A stretch of 64,000 nucleotides of DNA from Linum tenue (Eukaryota > Streptophyta > Magnoliopsida > Malpighiales > Linaceae): the NCBI GenBank assembly GCA_946122785.1, contig CAMGYJ010000002.1, positions 56,259,703 through 56,323,702 of the forward strand, read 5' to 3'. The stretch's first letter is position 1; every line of letters begins with the position of its first letter. Shown piece after piece: positions 49,543-60,959 of the stretch. Under the pieces are notes generated by a model. It was not told the origin of the DNA. It did no database searches and saw nothing but the letters and a program-made list of their open reading frames with translations. The position numbers and the translations under genes were made by a program.

Positions 49543-52500
49543 AATCTCCCCCTCCAGCTCATATGGGGGTAGCACCAAACCTGTTTCATCTCGATAGAAG
49601 ATATGTTTTCCACTTGGTAGAGACTTAGTCATCATGTCCGAACCATTGTCATCTGTATGCACTTTGTTGAGCTCTAACAACTTCTCTTCCAAAACATCAC
49701 GAATCCAGTGATATCGAACATCTAAGTGCTTCGACCTTGAGTGGAAAGTGGGATTCTTGCAAAGATGGATTGCACTTTGACTATCATAATAGAGCACATA
49801 CCTCTCTTGCTTGATGCCCAACTCTTGAAGAAACTTCTTCAACCATAGCATCTCTTTGCAAGCTTCTGTCACGGCTATGCACTCAGCTTCTGTTGTTGAT
49901 AATGCAACACATTTTTGCAGTTTAGATTGCCATGAAACTGCAGCACCTGCAAAAGTCATCATGTATCCAAAAGTCGACTTTCTAGAGTCCACATCACCTG
50001 CCATGTTAGCATCGGTATATCCATCAAGTATGGTCTTGCCATTACCAAAGCATACACACACTCTAGAAGTACCTCTCAAGTAGCGAAGAATCCACTTCAC
50101 TACTCTCCAATGTTCTTTCCCTGGATTGGAAAGAAACCGACTGACAATCCCAACGGCATGAGCAATATCCGGTCTTGTGCAACCATGGCACATTCTTCAT
50201 TGCTTCTTTCTCTTCATCACTTGTAGGACAATGCTTCACACTCAACTTGAAATGTCCTCCAAGTGGAGTACTAACCGTCTTAGCCTTACTCATGTTGAAC
50301 CGCTCAAGAACTCTTTCAATATACCTTCCTTGGGACAACCAAAATTTTCCATTCCTTCGATCCCTAGAGATTCTCATCCCTAGAATTTGGTTTGCCGGTC
50401 CTAAGTCCTTCATGGCAAAGGATTTACTCTACTCTTTTTTCAATCTATCAACCCCTCCAAAATTCCGACCCACGATCAACATGTCATCCACGTAAAGCAA
50501 GAGAATGATGAAATCATTTTGAGCAAAGTATTTCACAAACACACAATGATCAGAGCTAGTTCTTGCATATCTGTGGTTGACCATGAATGAGTCAAATTTC
50601 TTGTACCATTACCTTGGTGCTTGCTTCAACCCATATAAGCTCTTTCTCAATCTGCATACAAGATCTTCTTTGCCTTTAACCTCGAACCCTTCTGGTTGAT
50701 CCATGTAGATATCTTCCTCTAAGTCACCATGACGAAACGTCGTCTTCACATCGAGTTGTTCAACTTCCATGTCCAAACTTGCAGCCAACCCAAGCACAAC
50801 TCGGATAGAGGACATCTTCACCACGGGAGAGAAAATTTCTTCAAAGTCAACACTTTTCTTTTGGTTGAAACCCTTCACAACTAGTTGTGCCTTAAACCGA
50901 GGCTTTGAACTAGTTTCCTCCGTCTTTAACTTGTAGACCCACTTTTTCTTAAGTGATCTTTTTCCTTTGGGTAGTTTCACCAAATCATAGGTGTGATTCT
51001 CTTGCAAAAGACTTCATCTCTTCTTGCATTGCTTTGTTCCACTCATCCTTGTCTTCATGATACATGGCTTCTTGATAATATTCGGGTTCTCCCCCGTCAG
51101 TCAACAATAGGTACTCATGAGGGGAGTACCAAGTGGAAGCTTTGCGATCTCTTGTTGACTTTCTTGGTTCTGATAGAGGTTGTTCTTCTTCAACTTGTTC
51201 TTCTTGCTCCAATTGCTCTTCTCCTTGCACTTCTTGATCTAGTGCACCTTGGGGCTCATCAAGCACTACTTCCTCAACATTTTCATGCATTTGGGATGGA
51301 GATATAGGCTCCAAATTAACCGGACCAGCTGCTGTATTTTTTTTCTTTTCGCCCCTTTAGACGTCTTCACTTGTCTCATCTTCAAGAAAAATCACATCCC
51401 GGCTCTGAATAATTTTCCTTGCAATTGGATCTCATAATCTGTATCCAAACTCTTCACGCACATAGCCCATGAATATACATGGCTTTGCTTTGTCATCAAG
51501 CTTTGCTCTCTCATCTTTTGGAACATGAACATAGGCTTAGCAACCGAACACTCGCAAGTGTTCATATGAGACTTCCTTTCCCGTCCATACTCATTGAGGC
51601 ACATCGCCCTCCAAAGGGACCGATGGTGAGAGGTTGATTAGATCAACGGCTGTCCGCATATGCTTGGCATGTGAGAGCATACACTTGATTCTCTCAAAAA
51701 TTGTTCTATTCATCCTCTCGGCGACACCGTTTTGTTGTGGAGTCTTGGGTACACTTTTCTGCAGTTTAATTCCGTGCAATCTACAGCCGCTTTCGAATGG
51801 ACATCTATACTCACACAACCATGGTTACCGTTTGTGTAGGAAGAGAAAAAATCAACTTGTGATGTCACAAGAAAAGAGGCACCTGAGTCAACAACCCATG
51901 TACTCTCTTGACAAGCAAGGTTAACAAAACCGGCATCACAAACAATGACCACATCATAGTATCATCTTTTTCTCGATTTTCCACACCTTTTCCTCTAGCT
52001 TGTTCTCGTTTCAAGATTCTGCACTCTCTCTTCATGTGTCCGGGCTGGTTGCAATAATAACATGTGATTACTCCTCTTGGTCTTGATAATGTTTTTGATC
52101 TCCCTTGGCTATTACTTAGATTCTGAGAGTTTTTGAAGTTGAAATTTCGATTTCTACTTCTTCTACGACTTTCAAAATTATCCACTACCAAAGCATGTGA
52201 CTCCGATGTAATCTCCAACTCTTTTCTCCTTGCCTCTTTCATTCAACATGCTATCCTTGACAATTTCCATCGTCAACTTGTCATTAGATGCTGAGTTGCT
52301 AAGTGAGACCACCAAAGTCTCCCAACTATCCGCTGGCAAAGAACTGAGTAACAATGCTTGCACTTCATCAAGTGCTAACTTCATAGTAGTTAGCTGCTTC
52401 ACAAGCCCTTGAAAGTCGAGACACTGTGCACATCCTTGTACTTCAAGTTCACAATTCTTCGAATGAGTGAGGCTTTGTTTTGAGTCGATTGCCTCTCATA

Positions 52501-52817
52501 CATGGACTCCAATTTCTGCCACAATTCATCTGCTCTTGTATCGTTTGCAACATGGTGAAATATACTTTGGTCAATCCATTGTCGAATGATTGCCACTGCC
52601 TTTCTATGCAAGACCTCTCATTGCTTCTCGGTCTTGTCTTCCGAATGCTCGTTGCCATTTTCAATTGGTTCATAGAGATCCTTGCAAAGTAAAATATCCT
52701 CCATTCTCGGCTTTAGAGTAGTTGGATGATGTCAACTTAATCATTACTCAAGTTGAGTCATCCATTCTTGCCATTCACCATACACATCCCCCAAACAACC
52801 TAATGCTCTTATACCAC

Positions 52818-53461
52818 TATTGAGAAACTGGGCAACAACCACAAGTAAGAATAGAATGCACAAGACACAATTTTACATGGAAAATCAAAATCGAAAAAAA
52901 CCATAGAACCTTTGTTCAAACCACAACTCCACTAGACTTTGGTGGGATTACAAGTCCTCTTTAAACTAGCTAGAGGTTGAGAAATACCTCAAAAACATCC
53001 TTCTTGGATCAACAATCAACCACAATAGTACTCGCCAACATGTTGGATAACTAGAACAAGAGCAAAACAAAGAGAGGTTTAGAGATACTAAATAACATAT
53101 TCGGACATCTCCCGTCCAACAGCTATTCTCGGCGATCAAAATGATGATCCCCGGTCAAAATGATGCTCAAACAATTGCAAACCCACTATCCAAATTTCAG
53201 GATGATCCAACGGTTAAATCTTCCAAAACACTGGCTTGAACAGGCTGCCCTGCTGCAGAAACAAAAAACTAAAGCTCTTTCTCTCTTCTTTCTTTTTCCT
53301 TATCTTTTATCCTTTCTAATTCTCTCTCTGAAAAATAAAAGGCTGGATCCTCTTTTCACTTTTAACCAACAATAACTCTCTATTTTGAAAATAGAAGATC
53401 TAAAAAGCAACCAAAACTCATACTCAAATCAGTTAATCCAACCAATTGGACCAATCCAACA
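52818..53461 (-). repeat. Copia 5' LTR
   Basis: 644 bp, next to the primer-binding site. Its divergence from the 3' copy implies an insertion much older than the element at 38302-42051. Confidence 0.9.
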
Positions 53462-53469
53462 AAAACTAG

Positions 53470-54560
53470 CTCCAAGATCTCTCCCTTCTTTTGCTCCAAT
53501 ACTACATCCTCTATATTTGGAGATCTCCATTTTTTAAGTTTTCCATTTACTTTTTTTTTTTTTTGACAAAAGATAATCTTAATATAATTTATTCATGTAC
53601 TTAAAAACTCATACTTTTTTTGACAAAACTCATACTTTTTTTTTAAGTTTTCCATTTACTTAAAAATGTACTTATCGAACTTAATATAATTTATTCATGT
53701 TAATTTTTGTATAGTTCGTCATCATTTTTAAATACAAATTTTCCGGTAGAAAATTTTTTAATTTTGAGACAAATTTTTGTTGACAAAAAATGATTGACCT
53801 AATTTGGGCTTACATACAACACTTGAAAATTATTGATCTAATTAAACCCCTAACTAATCCCCTAGTTAAACCCCAATTAACCCTTAAAATCTTAAAAAAA
53901 AAAAGAAACACCACTAGGCGGGCTTTGGGGAGTCTCTATATTTGGGGGAACCACCATTTCCACCCCCAAATTTGGGGATCCTTTTGAAGATCTCCCCCAA
54001 ATATAGAGACTCTTCCAATTATAAGGCTGAGTCCAATGGGCACCCCATTTATGGGGGAATCTGCAAAAATGAAGGATAAGATGGTCCAATAGGGAAGTTT
54101 GGGGGGCCAAAAATGGAGGAGCTTGCAAATGAAACCCCAAATTTAGGGATGGAAATGGGGATCCCCAAATATAGAGACTCACCAAAGTCCGCCACGTGGC
54201 TTTTCTTTTTAAGATTTTAGGAGTTAATTGGGGGTTTAATTAGGAGATTAGTTAGGGATTTAATCAGATCAATCATTTTCAAGTGTTGTGTGTAAACCCA
54301 AATCAGGTACATAATTTTTTGCCAAAAAAATTCGGACTCGAAATTTAACAAAATTCTATCAAAAAATTTGTATTAAAAAATATGACGAACTATACAAAAA
54401 TTAACATGAACAAGATACGATAAGTACATTTTTAAGTAAATTGAAAAACTAGAAAAATGAAAACCCCCAAATATGGAGATTGAAGCATTGGAGCAAAAGA
54501 AGGAAAAATGGGGATCAATCCCCAAATTTGGGGTTTTGCATTGGACTCGGCCTAAAGGCT
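53470..54560. repeat. Foldback (palindromic) MITE, copy 1
   Basis: The left arm (about 53470-53930) is the inverted copy of the right arm (about 54190-54560). For example, TAAAAATGTACTTATCG on the left faces its complement on the right. The centre holds a second set of inverted words such as CTCTATATTTGGGG. A T-rich insertion at about 53560-53650 interrupts the left arm. The outermost left end is missing next to the Copia element. Confidence 0.75.
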
Positions 54561-54639
54561 CTATTGGAGCCAACTTTCCCTCAAATATAAAGGATCCCCC
54601 ATTTATAGAGGCTCAATTGGAGTTATACCAACTCCAATG

Positions 54640-55715
54640 CAAGCCCTAAAATTTGGAGATCTTCATCCCTAAATTTTGGGTTCATCCTCATTTTCCCTTC
54701 TTTTACTACATTGCTACATTCTCTATATTTGGAGATCTCCATTTTTTAAGTTTTCCATTTACTTAAAAATGTACTTATCGAAGCCTTAATATAATTTGTT
54801 CATGTTAATTTTTGTATAATTCGTCATCATTTTTAAATACAAATTTTCCCGTAGAAATTTGTTAAATTTTGAGATCAAATTTTTGTTGACAAAAAATAAT
54901 TGACCTAATTTGAGCTTACATACAACATTTGAAAACTATGGATCTAATTAAATCCCTAACTAATACCCTAATTAAACCCCAATTAGCTCTTAAAATCTTA
55001 AAAAAAAATCACCACATGGCTGGCTTTGCGGAATCTCTATATTTGGAAGAACCTCCATTTCCACCCCAAATTTGAGGATCCATTGGAGCCAACTTTTCCC
55101 CAAATATAGACTCCCCTATTTAGGCTGAGTCCAATGGGCACCCCATTTATGGAGGAATCTGCAAAAAATGCAGGAGGAGAAGGTCTAATGGGGAGATTGG
55201 CCCAAAAATGCACGATCCTGCATATGGAACGCCAAATTTGGAGGTGGAAATGGGAGATCCCCAAATATAGAGGCCCGCCACATGGTTTTTCTTTTTCTTT
55301 TTAAGATTTTAGGGGTTAATTGACAGTTTATTTAGAGAATTAGTTAGAGATTTAATTATATCAATCATTTTCAAGTGTTGTGTGAAAATCCAAATTAGGT
55401 ACATAATTTTTTGTAAAAAAAACAGACTGGAAATTTAACAAAATTCTATCGAAAAATTTGTATTAAAAATGATGACAAACTATAAAAAATTTACATGAAA
55501 AAATTATATTAAGGATACGATAAGTACATGTTTAAGTAAATGGACAAACTGAAAATATTAAGAACCCCAAATATAGATTTGTTGCATTGGAATAAAAGAA
55601 GAGAAAATGGGGTTCAAGGCCCCCAAATTTGGGGGCCTTAATTTGGGGTTCAAGGCCCCCAAATTTGGGGTTTTGCATTGAACTTAGCCTTATAGAGGCT
55701 CCATTGGAGTTAGCT
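54640..55715. repeat. Foldback (palindromic) MITE, copy 2
   Basis: The same arms and centre as copy 1, in a head-to-tail neighbour. The ends read ACTCCAATGCAAGCCCTAAA on the left and GGTTTTGCATTGAACTTAGCC on the right, the second being roughly the complement of the first. A local duplication of CAAGGCCCCCAAATTTGGGG occurs near 55615-55665. There is no coding capacity. Confidence 0.75.
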
Positions 55716-56144
55716 TTAGCCTAATATCTGTACAAAAAGACTATGTATCCCACAAGATTGTCCCCGACTGGGAAGTACTTGACGATATTCCTCGCGCAAT
55801 TTCAACAGTGTTACAACCAAACCGGTTTCAATCCTCCCCTTATCAAAAAATTAATCGGATATCAAGATTGCTAACCTATTACCACCTAACGGGTTAGCCA
55901 GTTAACCAGCAAACAAACCAGTTCAGTTGTCAGCAGCACCACAACAATTTCGATACTCCATTAATCGGTTGGCTAGTTACCACCCAAATACCAGCCCTAA
56001 CTCTGACCTGTAAGCATACAAGCTCCCTTGCCATCGATCTGCTTAAAATACATAGGTGTACTTTGAAAACAGATTTGTCAAATGCACAAAAGATGCAAAT
56101 GCAGAATGAAGTAGAGAACAAAGATACACCATAGCATGGAATAG
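55716..56144. other. No gene recognised
   Basis: ACCAGCCCTA at about 55991-56000 resembles one end of a hAT MITE, but no partner end was found. Otherwise nothing is identifiable. Confidence 0.4.
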
Positions 56145-56153
56145 AAGAAAAAT

Positions 56154-57861
56154 GGCAAAATACACTTGTATAGCCATAAGTTTCACGTTTTTGACAAATA
56201 TAGCCAGAACTATTCGAAAACCCAAAATAGCCAGGAAATTGGAGGGTAGTGTGACAAATCTAGCCATTTCCGTTATAAACTTTAACGGTGTTAGTGACGC
56301 CGTCAATTTTGTTAGTGATTTGCTGATTAGGACGCCAAATCAGCGTACACGTCATCGACAAATCAGCATAAAGTGACATGTAGATTATATATGATAATAT
56401 ATAATAAAAATAAAAAAATAATATGAATAAAAAATACATTTAATATTTAATCATAAAAGAAACCAAAAAACCCTAACCCTTCCCCTTCCCCTTCACCTTC
56501 ACCGCCACCATCCCCTTCTCCTTCCTCCCACCTCTGTTCCTTCCTCCCATCCATGGCCGCCGCCGCGGTCACCGTAACTACGAATCTCCCGCGTCACCAC
56601 CATAAACACTACCCAAAAATTTCCTTCCCCTTCCTCACAAATTCCAATCTCACCTTCGCCCTCTCTGGAACCGCTTCCCTTGTGGCCATGCCCATCTCAA
56701 CAATACCTCCCCACCTTCCAGATCCTTCTCCCTTCGAATCGCACCTCATCCGCATCAAGAGGACCGAGAGGGCGTCTTCTTTTCCAATCGCACTTCATCG
56801 AGATCCTCTCGCCACCGGAGCGGCGACAATCCCTGCAATTTCGGCTCAGTTCCAGATCGGGTTCTTCGTCCTGGTTTGATGAAATCCGTTTCGTTTCTCA
56901 CCACCGACCAGCCCTCTGTAGATGAACTGATTGGGCGAATCTCGAGGAAACAATATTAGCTGCAAGAAGGAGCAGTGGGGATGGAGGATTTGGAGTGGTA
57001 GGTCGAGGGAAAAGAAACAAGCAGGTTGCTGCTCTTTGCCTCTGGATATCGAAGTGCTGCCCGCCGCCGATTGGAGGCTTCTTGTCGTCGTTTGGAAGTG
57101 CCCGGTCGCCGATTGAAGGCGTTTCTTCGCCGATTGAAATTTTCTCGCTGGTGGCGTTCCTCACCACGTCGCCGATTGAAAGGTTCTCGCTGGTGGCGGT
57201 GGAGAATCTCTCGACTCCTTGTTGTAGTTGTTGGTTGGTGTTTTTGAATACATAGGGAGGGTAGGGGTTCTTGGGTCTGGGCGCGGAGGCGGCGTCGAGT
57301 TTGGGTTTCAATCGCCGGGGAAGAGTTTGATGAATCTGTTCCCGGGAACTCGGACTTGGGTCTGGGCGCGGAGGCGGCGTCGAGTTTGGGTTTCAATAGC
57401 CGCCTTCTTTGTCTGTCGGCGGTGTGGATTGAGTTTGTGGGGGGAAGCGATGATCTGGAATTGAGAAGAGAGGGGAGGTGTTGTTCGTAGCGGAAGAGGA
57501 AAGAAGAGAGAGGGAGAGAGGAAGGTGAGAACAGGGGAGGATCTTGGTTGAATTGGGGAAGATGTACAGTTGGAGGAAGATGGGAGAAAGATGGGCGGTG
57601 GGTATAAGGTTGGAATTTTTTTTTTTTGTTTTTAAACTAAATTATTAGATAAATAATGATTTTTTTATTTTAATTTTTTTTAATCCACATCGGCTTGGTG
57701 GGGATCATAAATCGCCAACTCAGCATATTCCGTCAGTACAGTCAGATTGTTAAGTAACACCGTTAAAGAGATGGACGGAATTGGCTATTTTTGGTTTTCG
57801 AATAATTTTGGCTATATTTGTCACAAACGTGAAAGTTATGGCTATACAAGTGTATTTTGCC
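56154..57861. mobile_element. Mutator-like element with gene-like cargo (Pack-MULE type)
   Basis: The ends GGCAAAATACACTTGTATAG and its complement extend for about 90 bp with few mismatches. Flanks 56145-56153 and 57862-57870 are both AAGAAAAAT, an exact 9-bp duplication. Long inverted ends plus a 9-bp duplication define Mutator-like elements. The interior (about 56460-57480) is GC-rich. It includes a pyrimidine-rich leader-like run and a frame starting at 56553 (Ala/Val/Thr-rich start, no known domain). No transposase is present. Confidence 0.9.
57270..57397. repeat. 43-bp duplication spaced 85 bp, inside the Mutator-like element
   Basis: The sequence starting CTTGGGTCTGGGCGCGGAGG occurs at 57270-57312 and again at 57355-57397, with the part I compared reading the same. 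It is part of the GC-rich cargo. Confidence 0.8.
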
Positions 57862-58117
57862 AAGAAAAATTTCTAAAAAACAATCAGAAAGCTGATGCAA
57901 CAAATGAGAGATCGCTCAGTTCAGCGGGGTTGTCGCCATACAAACTTACTCTCTATAATAGAGAGAGCCTGTAATCCGGTCTGTTGAGCTTGAATTTTAT
58001 GGAGTCATCACCGCAATCTCATTCTTATCAACAACAATAATAACACAAAATCAATACCATTTTCCATCTAAAATCATAAAGACCAAACTTTTTCCTGAAA
58101 ATGGCAAGACTGCAATC

Positions 58118-58225
58118 GATCAATCATCAGAACGGAAAAGTTGTTCTCATCCACGGCCGTCGTGGAAACGGTCGTGTAGGAAGGTGTCCTAAGATAATTT
58201 TCCTACTTTCATCACCTGACCAACC
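58118..58225 (-). ncRNA. Candidate C/D box snoRNA 2
   Basis: On the minus strand, box C GTGATGA (58215-58209) and box D CTGA (58130-58127) lie at the two ends. Just outside them GGTTGGTCA and TGATTGATC can pair over nine positions if G-U pairs are allowed. A stable internal hairpin (CCACG with CGTGG) occurs in the middle. I could not match the guide region to rRNA by eye, so this candidate is weaker than the one at 58662-58768. Confidence 0.35.
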
Positions 58226-58989
58226 ATTCCACCATCTAAAACAGGGAGAGTGAGAGTATAAGACACTAGTAAGTACTAAAGCAAAACAAAGCTGCAGATT
58301 CAGGAAGCAAATATCTTAACATCACTTGACAATTGAATTGCCAATCAGATCAAGTGTTGGATTGTGATATATGTTTGCTTCATCCCCATCTCTAAGCAAC
58401 ACATTTTTGCAATAGAACAACAACAAAAAAACGTACGTGGAACGAAGAAACAATCAGTGGGAGCGAGCATAGTAATAGCTCCGATTCCGCCAGTACGTCT
58501 CTTCCCACAAATTTCTCGAAACAATTTGAGAACCAATTACCCAACTGCAAAAAACAGTAAAAACTAACGTTTTAAAAAGGAAACTATAATCGATTTTGAA
58601 AAACAAACACTACGAATTTGCATCAATTCGAAGTTTCTCAGATATCAGAAATGGGGAGCCATCGAGAATACTCAGTGATGGCGGTAATATTATAGGTTCG
58701 ATTCTGCCAGCTGATTTCCTCAATTGATAATCAGAAGAGGGAGCTAAGGATCCTCATCGTAATCTCGACAAAGCAACCCCAATTCCAAAACAAAAACAAA
58801 AACAAAAAACAATTACAAACTAATCGACTGAAATAAAGTAAGAGAAAGAAGGACCACAATCAGTTAAGTGAGAATGTCACCAAAGCTACCGCCATGGAGA
58901 GTAACATTGAGAAGCATCTGGCTCGCGGACGCTATAAGGGAAATTGCAAAAGAGGATATTAGGATTCAAGCGGCTGAACTGAAGTACTG
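58226..58989 (-). ncRNA. Probable non-coding transcript (snoRNA host or polycistron)
   Basis: Downstream of the telo-box promoter no frame longer than about 65 codons is open and none shows a domain. Two related segments, one near 58700 and one near 58480 (both start GGC[A/G]GAATCG on the minus strand), suggest duplication within the transcript. The reading as a snoRNA transcript is inference from promoter type plus the two candidate snoRNAs. Confidence 0.3.
58662..58768 (-). ncRNA. Candidate C/D box snoRNA 1, possible 18S rRNA guide
   Basis: On the minus strand a six-base terminal stem (TCGAGA at 58768-58763 with TCTCGA at 58667-58662) encloses box C ACGATGA (58760-58754) and box D CTGA (5875-58672 region, exactly 58675-58672). 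An internal CTGA at 58734-58731 can serve as D'. The ten bases before it, GCTCCCTCTT, are complementary (one G-U) to the conserved 18S rRNA segment GAGAGGGAGC. C/D snoRNAs direct 2'-O-methylation five bases from D or D'. The fold and spacing fit the class; the rRNA match is from memory of 18S sequence and is inference. Confidence 0.45.
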
Positions 58990-59130
58990 AAGTGAAAAGT
59001 GGAGCAAAGGCACTTGATTTTTATAGCGCATTAGCTAGGGTTTTCGTCCAACGGGGTTCGCTCTAACATTGGGCTCAAACAGAATACTCAGCCAAGCCTG
59101 TGGCCGCGGATATTGGGCTTTCTCGGCTCT
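58990..59130 (-). promoter_or_regulatory. Telo-box, site II and TATA promoter on the minus strand
   Basis: Read on the minus strand, two GCCCAAT words (complement of the site II TGGGC core, near 59122 and 59072) are followed by AAACCCTA (a telo box, near 59043) and CTATAAAAA (near 59024). This combination is known from plant ribosomal-protein and snoRNA gene promoters. It points toward the candidate snoRNAs at 58768-58118, and the only nearby start codons open very short frames (for example at 58895 on the minus strand). Confidence 0.55.
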
Positions 59131-59432
59131 AACGCTGCTCGATTCTCTTTTTTTTAACACTAAAGCAAATGATTTTCAGATTTTTTTTTATTAGCTAAAC
59201 TTATTGAGTGCTATTAATTGGGTTAATTGCACCATGTGCCATTTAAGTTTACTATTTATTGCACGTTAACCACTTATGTATTTTTTGTTGCAAATAAATC
59301 ATTTACGTTAACTTTTTGTTGCACCATTACCATTTCCGACCACCGAAATAACGGTAGGTGTCGGTAGGGCTGGAAGTTTGGTACCGGTATTTGGGATATA
59401 CCGAATACCGTACCGAATTTGTCTATATTTGG

Positions 59433-60247
59433 CAGGGTTCAAGAAGGCGCGCCTAGGCGCACGCCTAGGCTCAATTAGGCGCTAGGCGGTGGAGGATCGC
59501 CTTGACTTGGCCATAGGCGTTGTAAAAGGCGCTAGTAGCGCTTAGTAGGTAGGAATAGCGCTTAGTTTGCGCCTAGTGGAGAGATGGCGTGCCTGGGCGT
59601 TCCTGGGTGAGCTTAGGCGGTTAAACCCAATACTCTTCGTTTTGTCCTAGAAAATCAGAAAATTGCCTCTTGTCCTAGGAAATCAGAAACACGGGAAGGG
59701 GATGACCATGCTATGTATGTATTCGTAGATGAGGATGAGGAATCATATTGTGCACCCTCGAGTACTGTTACAGATGCAATGGCGGGTGAACAGAGTGAGC
59801 TTCGCAGGAGTGCACGAGTGAGAGAGCTCCATGATGAAGAATTAGAGCCTGAAGAGGAGGAGGATGGTGAGGATATTGCTTTTGAGGATGATGAAGATGA
59901 AGTGGTGGCTGGACGGACCTACTTGGATGATGAAGAATGAACATTTTCCTATGAACTTATTGACTATTGTTGGGTATTTCGATATTTTATATATGAACTT
60001 GTGATTCTAGGAAGTGGTCACTATTTGCTTGTTATTTGTTATGTTAAGTGTTTACTGTTAAGAACTAGGCATTGCTAATTTTATATGCACTTGGATTATA
60101 TGAATTATTCCAGAAAACAGGAAATATTTGAGAACTTTTTCCGTTTATGCTATGAACGCCTAGGCGCGCCTAGGCTACGCCTAATCAGGCAAGGCGCAAG
60201 TCAGGAGCCGAGCGCCTGCCTTACGCCTAGCGCCTTTTAGAACCTTG
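59433..60247 (+). mobile_element. hAT deletion derivative inserted in another hAT element
   Basis: The ends are CAGGGTTCAAGAAGGCGC and, inverted, CAAGGTTCTAAAAGGCGC. Flanks 59425-59432 and 60248-60255 are both ATATTTGG, an exact 8-bp duplication. Near the ends, GCCTAGGCGC-type palindromic words are dense, as in transposase-binding subterminal regions. The interior keeps one acidic frame at 59713-59940, so it may be an internally deleted copy of an autonomous hAT. Confidence 0.9.
59713..59940 (+). pseudogene. Possible C-terminal tail of a hAT transposase
   Basis: The 75-residue frame has a Ser-Glu-Leu-Arg-Arg-Ser-Ala-Arg segment followed by a long Glu/Asp-rich tail. Such acidic tails are found after the dimerisation domain in some plant hAT transposases. 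The catalytic and dimerisation domains are absent. The placement just before the element's 3' subterminal region fits, but the assignment is inference. Confidence 0.4.
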
Positions 60248-60959
60248 ATATTTGGTATTCCCGAATACACGTATTATTTCTTGGGATTGGGATTGGGATT
60301 GAATTTCAATTGTTATTCGGTATTAGGGATTACGGGATTGGGATCGGGATATACCGAAATACCGATCAATACCGAAATATTAGCTAGTTTGTATTTTATC
60401 CTCTCAACTAGACTCTCTCATTTACTACTACATGACCCTCAACCACCAAAAATGTCATTTAATTATATACAGATCATTCGATCACTATTAATAGTCGTCG
60501 CCCAACCTCCAATTCGTCAAATTAAAGATTATCAATGACAAGAACTTGAGATGTCTCCTCTCCTCCATTCTCCTTAATAATATCATAATTCAAAACTCTT
60601 TGCTTAGTCTTTTTCCCCTAAATTAAACAATAAAATCTAATTTATATATTTAATTATTAATTGTAAAGATAATTAATTTCGTATTCGATAATACCGATTG
60701 GGATACCGAAGTACCGATTGGGATACCGAAATATTTAGGGATTGGAATTGGGATACCGAAATAATTTAGGGATTGGGATTGGGATTGACTTTAGAGTGTA
60801 ATTCGGTATTCGGGATTTCGGTATTTGGTATTGGGATACCGATACCGTACCGATTTCCACCCCTAGGTGTCGGAATGTAATTTCTCATGCCACGAGTGTT
60901 GTGAAACCTAGCTAGCTCATTATATCAAAGTCGAAAAAAGGGGAAAAGTGCCTCTGCTA

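Larger units (their letters stand above)
48879..53461 (-). mobile_element. Internally deleted Copia retrotransposon with both LTRs
   Basis: LTRs lie at 48879-49542 (3') and 52818-53461 (5'), with TGTTG...CAACA-type ends, and are visibly diverged. The flanks 48874-48878 and 53462-53466 are both AAAAC. On the minus strand the primer site TGGTATAAGAGC follows the 5' LTR. Gag runs from about 52690 to 51990 with a CCHC knuckle near 52060, and protease has WVVDSGAS near 51900. At about 51815 the sequence jumps to the end of the integrase core (TPQQNGVAERMN). The rest of protease, the integrase zinc region and the first catalytic Asp residues are therefore missing. Reverse transcriptase has YVDD near 50490, and RNase H runs to 49600. 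A purine-rich tract precedes the 3' LTR. Stops and frame shifts add to the damage. Confidence 0.92.
59365..60865. mobile_element. hAT-type element, outer of a nest
   Basis: The left end TAGGGCTGGAAGTTTGGTAC is roughly mirrored on the right (TAGGGGTGGAAATCGGTACG when inverted). Flanks 59357-59364 and 60866-60873 are both GGTGTCGG, an exact 8-bp duplication. Subterminal text repeats ATACCGAATACCG and GGGATTGGGATT words. It is interrupted by a second element at 59433-60247, so its own sequence is only about 0.68 kb. Confidence 0.88.
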
